Shown piece by piece: positions 56,484 through 64,000 of a stretch of 64,000 bases of DNA. The notes beneath the pieces are model-generated. The model saw only the letters and a program-made list of their open reading frames with translations, did no database searches and was not told the DNA's origin. The stretch comes from Silene noctiflora (taxonomy: Eukaryota; Streptophyta; Magnoliopsida; Caryophyllales; Caryophyllaceae): the NCBI GenBank assembly GCA_009801015.1, contig VHZZ01003859.1, positions 21,502 to 85,501 on the forward strand, read 5' to 3'. How positions within the stretch are numbered: the stretch's first letter is position 1; every line of letters begins with the position of its first letter. Both the position numbers and the translations under genes were made by a program.

Positions 56484-58836
56484 AAAACAACGTGCATAAG
56501 CCCTATGATTGGTCTTACACGGACGAAGCATCATTAGAAAGTGGCTTCTTTTCTTTATAGGCGTCTTTCCCAGCCTCGGTTGAAGGAAGATCTTTGATTC
56601 TTCTATCTGCTATCGCTATCGGAATCGTCCGCCCTTTAAGGCCTTTACTTTTTACTTACTTTCTTTATTTAGATTTCGAAAAGGGCCCACATGTACAGTA
56701 CGCCTTCCCAACGGGGCCTCTGAGGACGACTCCACTGTGGTATTTTTTTACTTTCTTTGTTTTCTAAACTAAACATTGCATTGCCATTGAAAAAAGCCCT
56801 CTGATCCTGCTTCGGCTATAGGAAAGGAACCAGCTAACGCCGCCCCACTGGTTTGAGAATGCAAGCCGTGGAAAGGCATAACGTTTAGAACGAGATGCGT
56901 TGGAGAGAACGAGCAAAGTCCCGAAAGCTTTAATAACATGAGTTGTTAAATAAAAATCACAGAAAATCATTGAACCATTCAGTTATTAAGTGTTATGCGA
57001 CTCTATTGGACCAAATTGCTTAGTGCCCATAATCATAAGAGTACTCTTGGGGAATTAAACCCGAAAAAATTCTTAGCTCTCTAACTTTATTATTAGAATT
57101 AGATTGACGATTTGATTCTAATTTATAATATTGTAATGTAATAGGACGATATATGAACTCAGGTTCTCTCATCTGATCCGGGTCGACCCGCGGAGAATCT
57201 CGATATGAAGCTCACAGGAAGCATAATCCCTCTCCTTTTAGTTTAGTCGAGTGTAACCGAGCCGTTGATTAAAGCCCTTTAATTAATATATATATTTTTT
57301 TATGAAAAAGAGTCTAATAGTAATGGCTTGCCCTTTCCCTTATAAGAAGCTTTAACAAGAAGGGGTACGGCTCTATTCTATACATGCGATCCACCTGTTA
57401 ACCAAAGAAAAAAGGAACTATCCTGTGTAATTGTAATAAGGATCGGAAGTTGTCACCTTCAGAAGATGCGGATTCGGAGTTGGGCTGATCAGTCATTAAT
57501 GTTAGAGTCATATGAGATGAAATACATAGAAGGTGAGGCCAAAGCAAGACTCGTGCATCATGTTATTATTATATATAGGGCAAGGCGGGGCTAGTTAAGA
57601 ATGGGAATGTGCTACGCCCCTACCTTACCTTGATCCTGATTTACTGACTCTATCGAATCAAAGGGAGCAACTGATCGCTACGACCTCCTATAAGAAGAAC
57701 CTTCCACCTTGCAAGCGCATCAGCCACTATATTAGATTAGGGATTAGGGCTTCCCGTGTGTGTCTTATACTTCAATGCGATGGGACGCTTCTCTTGGACT
57801 AAGACGGCACTAATACCAACCAAACCTCCTTCTTTTGTTTTTTTGTTGCATTATACTAGACTTCAACCAACTTTTCAAATCAAAATTCGGGAGTGCTAAA
57901 TCAGATCCGGCACAAAGCTTCTTTTTTACCTCCTTGAGCGCCTTTTGTTTTGATTTTTTTATGAGGGGGCAGTATTTCTAGAGTTTCTAGTTTTACCTTG
58001 TTACTGTGGCGCTTCGATTTCCAGGACGAGCCCATCGTTCTAGGTTGAGGGACCCATAAGCCCAGGCTCTTGTTAAAGAAGCGCTTATCATAAACATGAG
58101 CGACTCCCATAAAGCTTGTTAGTATGGATATCTTGGGCGAAGGAGACTCGAAATGAGAATACCAATTGGTATAAAATTTCACATGAGTGATCGCTGCACC
58201 TTTCCGCTATGACTCTCTGTCCAGATAGGATAAAAGACTTACTCTGCATATTGTTCCTTCTCTTTCTCTTGCTTCCCTTCCACTATTAAATTATTATTAT
58301 ATTCGAGATTCGAGCGGATAATCTTCATTATAGGTAGCTTGAAGCTTCCCAATTGGATAGACGAGGAAGGAGAGCTCCCCCCCTTTTTTTTTAGTATAGA
58401 CGGAGGTAGGATCCTCTGTTTTGTTTACACGACCATCATTTGTCATGATCCGCTAAAGCAGCTTTTGAATTAGCATCTTTTCCAGGGCAAGCCTGATCTA
58501 AGTCTAAGAGGTGTGGGTAGCATTTTCCCACTTAAGCTGCTGTGCTTGGAGAAGCCGTAGCTAGCTAGAGCATGTCCCTTTGAAGTTGATGAATCAGGTG
58601 CTGCTTATTAGTAAAGGAGGGCAGCAAGCATATTTTTTAGAAGGGAGTCTGTAGACGATCTTACCCTATCCTATATTGTTATAGGTCGTAACTCAATATC
58701 GGTTCAACCTCGGCATTCACCGGACAAAGAGAGCTCGTCCTTCCTTAACTTTAACCTCATCATATTATTATTTTAATAAGTACAGCTCTTTAACCGTATT
58801 CGCATTTAAGAAGATAAACCTGGCTCCTAATCCTAA
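56484..58836. other. Spacer
   Basis: 57901-58182 (minus, 93 aa) starts with an ATG and contains SHFESPSPKISILTSFMGVA. It is unrecognised. At 58448-58490 the plus strand reads AKAAFELASFPGQA, an acidic-family-like trace. An AT-only run lies at 57565-57577. No RNA gene is seen. Confidence 0.45.
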
Positions 58837-59124
58837 GACCCATTCTGCACGCACCCCAAGCCCAACTTCCTCGTTCAGCTCCAAGGGCAAATCCTAATCT
58901 CAGAAGCTGCTGTTACGGACGTCGTAGACGTGGGAATTGAAGCTCAAACAAAAATTGAGATGCATGCCTCGCAATATATAGGATTCGTTTATAAAATTGT
59001 GGAATTGGGGAATGGGCATTCCAATATATTCTTATACTTTTTACCGGGCCATCCGCATCGATACAAACGAAGGATGCAGCCACTACTGAGACTGATTCTA
59101 TCCTTTCGAGCAAGTCGACCATAA
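58837..59124 (+). pseudogene. Coding-like open stretch, 95 codons, no ATG start
   Basis: The frame is open from a TAA at 58834-58836 to a TAA at about 59122-59124. The only upstream start candidate is a GTG at 58930. It reads QGQILISEAAVTDVVDVGIE and then KIEMHASQYIGFVYKIVEL and a basic end (HPHRYKRRMQPLLRLI). The first half has the acidic family character (SEAAVTDVVDVG). The antisense ORF 58913-59155 is a shadow. The product is unknown. Confidence 0.3.
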
Positions 59125-60526
59125 CTGGCGTTTTAAAGTAAGAGCCAACCAACAAAAAGTTTATATTTCTCGCTCTTTTTCGTCATTCGTTTGACCTCTC
59201 TTCCCTATTCCCGTCGAGTCGAGCGCTCATAAACTCTAATCGCTTTAGGATAGGAATGGACGCGTCTCTCTATATCTACGAAAAGATCTTGCTTGAGCTT
59301 TACTTTATTCAATTGACGAATCTATGATACGTAGTCGGACCCTGCTGGCTACGCTACTGGTATTTTCTTAAAGTATGGATTGTGTAGAGACCGTTAATCC
59401 ACCCTTAATTTTAACTTTTATTTATGATTATACCTATGTTTAAGTTTAAGTTTTTCCTTCTGCTGCACTGCAAGAGAGAGGGCCGCTGTTGATGTTGAAG
59501 GCACCACATCACAAATAGAAAAAATTTACGTACCAGCTTATGAATGAGGCAAACTAGGGTTCGCTCATCTGGAGATACCAAGAAAGAAAATATATTAATA
59601 TAGTATATATAATATAAGGGCTATCGACTAAATCCAAATCAAAGAAAAGCTTTTAGTTGTTTCTTTTCTAATGTTCATCCGGAACGTGTGCTCCCAACCC
59701 TTTCTGGTAGCGTTACTGATCGTATTACTGTTATTCCATAATATGATGGTTGTCTTTTTCGCGACCCAGTTGTACCTGCTGTAAGAGAAAAGCTTCATCC
59801 CTTTCCTGTTACTTCAATTCGGAAAAAACAAAGTCAAATATTGGTATGAAATGCTGCTTTGACCAATGACTCGAATACCCTTACTTCGCTTCGGACGTAA
59901 GAGAGTGGTATTCTAAGATTTTTTACGAACTTTGACTCTTCCTACGAGCTTTAGTAGTTTGAATCTCTCAAAAAGGGAGGAAGCCGGAATTTCATAAGTT
60001 ACTACTATCTATGCTATACTATGACTGGCCAGCAGACGGTTGAATAAAGAGGATATCTCTTTCTTTTTCTTTTGGGTCTATTGACAGATCGGAAAATAGA
60101 GGAAGGGTCAAGAAGTGGAAAGACTCTCTTTTCCAACCTAACCACCCTTTCAGTTCAGACTTAAGCTTATAGTTGCAGAAGTTATGCTAAAGATGTACTA
60201 TTCATAATAGTAGTCGGGGACTGCCTTTGAAAAGAGGGCTACTAATAATTACCGGGAGGCCCGTTGAGGAGTAACTTTGAGACATACTCACTATACCTTT
60301 AAGTATAAGAGATAAGGGAAGTCAGTCCAACAGGATATCTAGTTTATGAAGCCGGTGCCCCACACCCATGAAAGGAAGATGGTGTCAAGATCAAGTTCTA
60401 AAAAAAAGGGGGGGTTCGTGGACTGTAAATCCTTTAATTTTAACCTCTTAGTTCCATGAATGAAGTCTCTCCTTCTCGATAGACCGGCTAGATTCCACCT
60501 TCAAGACTAATTATAGAAGGGTATAA
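59125..60526. other. Spacer
   Basis: There is a weakly coding-like plus-strand stretch at 59680-59960 with three stops (LPTLSGSVTDRITVIP, then FRDPVVPAVREKLHPFPV). It is not significant on its own. Nothing else is seen. Confidence 0.45.
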
Positions 60527-60833
60527 AAGAGAAAGGTTTTCGCCGAAGAAGACCCAGGTGACGCGGTAGTTACAAAGTTGGCTGATCCAGTCGAACCAGA
60601 CAAAAAAAGCATTCAAGACAAGACAGTAAGGCTTGCTTTCTCATTTCACTTAGGCTTGTAATTTATTTACAATCTATTTTCATAAAGCCGATGAAGAAGC
60701 CCTAATAAAAGTAAATGCAGAAAACAGAGTCGCAGAAGAAAGAAGAGTCAGAATAGCACTACCACTGGCAGTGGAAGTAATGCCAGTAGCTGTTTCAGAC
60801 GATAAAGCAGCTGGTGAGGGATGGTACCATTAG
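60527..60833 (+). repeat. Two overlapping acidic family frames
   Basis: 60527-60661 (44 codons) reads FAEEDPGDAVVTKLADPVEP then DKKSIQDKTVRLAF and stop. 60654-60833 (59 codons) reads HKADEEALIKVNAENRVAEE then RRVRIALPLAVEVMPVAVSD and DKAAGEGW before TAG. They lie in different frames and neither has a convincing start. DEEAL and ADP pieces connect them to copies at 1896, 33627 and 44080. Confidence 0.45.
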
Positions 60834-63800
60834 AGAAAAAAATATCCCACCTTCCAAAACAAAGCAAAGGTAAGGTCTTCCACCAGCACTAACTCCATCT
60901 AGGGAATTAGAAAAGCTTTTATCTCTGGACGTGGATCTGGAATCCGGTGTAGCTGTCCCAGGAAGGGTAGTTGAGGGTCATGTTCTTTATTCCTCATGTT
61001 CATTTTTTCATGAAACCGAAGTCGAAGAGGTGGATATACTGATTCCACTATAAATAGAAAATTAGCTTTCTCTTCCCTTGAACAGTCAGTTGGGACCTCC
61101 CAGTTCTACTTATTATTATACTGATACCGCGGCGACTGCTGCGTCGAACAAGCAAGAAAGGCACTTCGTCTACGCTTTACCGAATCAAAGGCGGGCAGAA
61201 AGCAAAGGAAGTCGCGAAAGCTGGTCACTGGTGTCTTTGGACTCGAGGGCTATAATGCTAGTCGGATGAAAGAGTCTCGGAAAAGAAAGATAGAAAGAGT
61301 CGTTGGCTAGATAAAGCGCTTCGGCGATTTTCGATCAAAGAGGCACAAACGGCAGCCGAGTTCGAGCTTTATAAAGAAAAAGGGAATTCTTCAATCAATA
61401 GTTAAAGGCTAGGATTCCTCCTAGCCCGCTTCACCCAATCCTAAAATGCATTCCGGGGTTTAAGAATATTAAGAATAAAGGACGACGGGAGATAAATTCA
61501 ATGCCTCACCAACCACTTGAGAAAGATGTCAAGTGAGGGACGAAGGCAGTGATGAACCGAGTAAAAGGACCAACGCTCTTTATAAATAAGTACTTATAGG
61601 CATTAAAGATGAGTAAGACAGATGGAAAGAGCGGTCTTATTCGCGTTCTTACAAATCTAGTAACCAGTAAGTAGGCTTCAGTCATAGCTGAAAATCCGAT
61701 AACGAGGATAGTTTTCTTTTTTTTTATCATATAACGAGATATAGTATGAATACGCTCGGGCAATAGGACGAGTAAACCCAACTCTTTCTTAAATCAAAGT
61801 CATCGATCACAATCGGACTAGGAAATTACCACATGTCCATTTTTGTAGCAATTAGTAATCTCGGCCCTTTACTTTCCTTTCCGCGCTCACTGAACGAAAG
61901 ATCTTTCCCCTCGGTATCTGATCCTCCGCTCTGCTTCGCTCAAGACTACATTTATTTTTATATCACATTAATATAGGATATTAATACACTCGTCAGCCAT
62001 AAGCTTAGATTTTATATGACTGCGCTCTACCCTTCTTTCTCAAAAAGCGGTTTCCCATCCTTGCCAAAGAGAGTGATTCAATTCTTCTGTCGTGCTGCTT
62101 TAATATCACCAGCTCCATTGCACCCAATTCCTTATCCTAATAAAGCTACTTCTTGTTCTTGACAATTCATGTACGAAATTTTTGGTTTCATTGACTCTTT
62201 TCGTTCGAAAGCACCTTGTTATGTCAAATAATATGGGAATTCCTTCTCTTCAACAGAAATCTTAAATTAAGATGGTAATTTAGAAGGACAAGTTTTAAAT
62301 AGGTATACATGGATCTTTTTTTAGTTTAGAAGTCTCTATGCTCTTTCTCTATCTTGTGCATAGAGCCCCAAGTGAAAGGCGCCAGTCTTCTTCTTCTTCT
62401 TCTCATACCAAGCCGGGAATAATTATTTTGTCTGGGTTCATCGATAGTGAGAGTTAGGGTTCCATGAAGATTTCCTAGTCTCTTTTGTCATGGAAGTTGC
62501 TTTGCTTTCTTCTTATCTCTGCATCCATTATTAAAGATTCAAGTCTTCGTATCTGAAAAGAGAGTAGAGTTAAATCCATCTGTATATCCCTTATGTGAAA
62601 ACTCTAAAACGCCTTAATTTATCTTTATATAGTAAAAAAGAAAATGCAAGGGAGACAGCTGCCGTTATAGCCTGACTTTATAAAGAAATTCCTTATTCAG
62701 TTAACCAAACAAAGCATTTATTACCCGGATTAGTTGAATTCGTTGAGCATATCATTCCTCTCTTAAAACAAGCGTAAGATATCTAGCGAATGAGCGCAAT
62801 ACTTGCGCAGAGTACGCTCTTAGACCGATTCTTTGCTAGAGTGAGGCATGTGTAACAGAGCCAGTTTACAGTCCTTAGATTATTAAAGGCGATTTTGCTG
62901 TTATGGCCTACTAAGTAAGTAGCATCCTACTATTGCTTGAGCATTGAATCCCTATCATCACTAGGAAAAGCTTCTTGTACTATCTCTACACCGGATTATT
63001 CTCTTTTTATCTTATAGTATAATTATAATATGGAAACAGCTTCGCGTGTAGAAAGAAGAGAGTGCATCGGATAAATAAAGACAATTACTATAGTAGTAGA
63101 ACTTAGTCCATCCTAAATGGAAATATAGAGCATACAGAGTAGTAGCAAAGAGGGATCTCGTGTCAACACATATAGCACAAACTAATGGCATTGCCTCTTT
63201 ACATGTCTTATTGTATGAAAGGAAGCTTTCACAACTACCTACCATAAAAGATGTTTTTACATGAGCAGTTTTTAATAAACGAAACGAGTGGAATACTTGG
63301 AACGACAAAGTAGTTTTATATTCTTAAGAAAAGCTTCCAAGCGATATGGGTAAACCCTAGGTTGCATTAAGGGAGCTCTTTTTACGATGATAATAACTGT
63401 ACACGAGTAAACGCCTTCAACGGCAATCTAGGAAGCCTTTTATTTTACTAGAGTATTGCATTCCTCTTATTACAGTCTTAGCCTTTCGCCCGCCGACTAC
63501 ATGACTTGCTTGACCTAGGACTACTACTCTAATAAAAGGAGCAAAGTCAGATGATGTGTTAGCACGAGCTTCAACTTCCTAATTTACTCTGTTTTTTTTT
63601 ATTGCAAGGGCTTGGGCGTTTGTCGGCTTGAGAATGTAATCCCCAACCGGGATAATAGGAAAGGCTCATCACAATTCTATAATAAGAAATGGAATCCTAG
63701 TGCCTCATGTAGTCTAAATTTATTATCATAATCATAAGAAAGGGTTTACTATATTATAGAATATACAGGAGACTGGGATTAGAATTTAGAACATTTTGCT

Positions 63801-64000
63801 CAAGATTCGTAAACGGGGGGCTTTCTCTTGCGCTTGCTTGTCACAGACGAATTCCCCAGCTTGCCCATATCTTCATCCTCTTGTGTTTAAGAGAGTTACG
63901 TTTCGTTTTCTTTCCATAATATAATAAAGTAAAAAAAAAAAGAGACTCATTCCTATACGCATGCATGTGAATTCTACCTTCTTTTATTATGCCGCTATTG
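60834..64000. other. Spacer to the end of the window
   Basis: ORFs at 61078-61269 (+), 61506-61781 (minus, 91 aa) and 63012-63308 (minus, 98 aa) are unrecognised. A short acidic trace (TEVEEVDIL) lies near 61015-61045. A CTT microsatellite lies at 62387-62403. The 38-bp repeat copy is at 62099-62136 and the 20-bp repeat copy at 63287-63306. Confidence 0.5.
62099..62136. repeat. 38-bp repeat copy (partner at 20011-20048)
   Basis: 33 of 38 bases are identical with 20011-20048. The shared cores are tttaatatca, ctattgcacc-type and aattcctt. The flanks are not similar. Confidence 0.75.

Noticed and set aside
59896-59904. Second CGTAAGAGA promoter-core match
   Set aside because: It is preceded by mixed-composition sequence without an AT box and there is no downstream gene.

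Overview
The window looks like non-coding and degenerate sequence from a very large seed-plant mitochondrial genome. Three things point there. A degraded piece of the plastid photosystem I gene psaB is embedded at about 9.18-9.66 kb. A degraded 5' end of a small-subunit rRNA, closest to the plant mitochondrial rrn18 start, lies at 34.18-34.25 kb. There is also very little open reading frame, no recognisable intact standard gene, tRNA, rRNA, intron domain or CRISPR array, and base composition is a mixed, moderately AT-rich kind typical of plant mitochondrial spacers. A nuclear copy of mitochondrial DNA cannot be excluded from this window alone. I cannot name the species.

Layout: 1-9.2 kb is spacer with weak ORFs. 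9.2-9.7 kb is the psaB remnant. 9.9-14 kb is spacer with short acidic coding-like segments. 14-18.8 kb is empty spacer. 18.8-20.1 kb holds copies of two dispersed repeats. 22.7-24.6 kb and 25.7-26.0 kb hold decayed reading frames of unknown origin. 27-31.4 kb has further unknown ORFs. 33.5-34.25 kb holds the densest acidic cluster and then the rrn18 remnant. 38.4-45.1 kb is spacer with repeats and acidic segments. 50.05-50.96 kb has the best membrane-protein-like ORF and a frame-switching coding-like stretch. 53.8-60.8 kb has several acidic decayed frames. 60.8-64 kb is spacer.

The main unexplained signal is a dispersed family of segments which, read in one frame, are rich in Glu, Asp, Ala, Val and Ser. 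I find more than twenty in 64 kb, on both strands, most ended or broken by stops and frameshifts. Some share recognisable peptide motifs, for example EVIEGKAV / EVDDGKAV / EVIDGRAI, VEERDV / VAERDV / VTERDF and FADEALT / FTDEALT. One pair is an obvious DNA repeat of about 110 bp (18844-18964 and 55687-55796) that differs by a 4-bp indel. I read these as decayed copies of a coding or formerly coding repeat. Whether any copy is functional, and where the family came from, cannot be decided from this window. No operon or pathway can be reconstructed here. The hypothetical ORFs are listed at low confidence.
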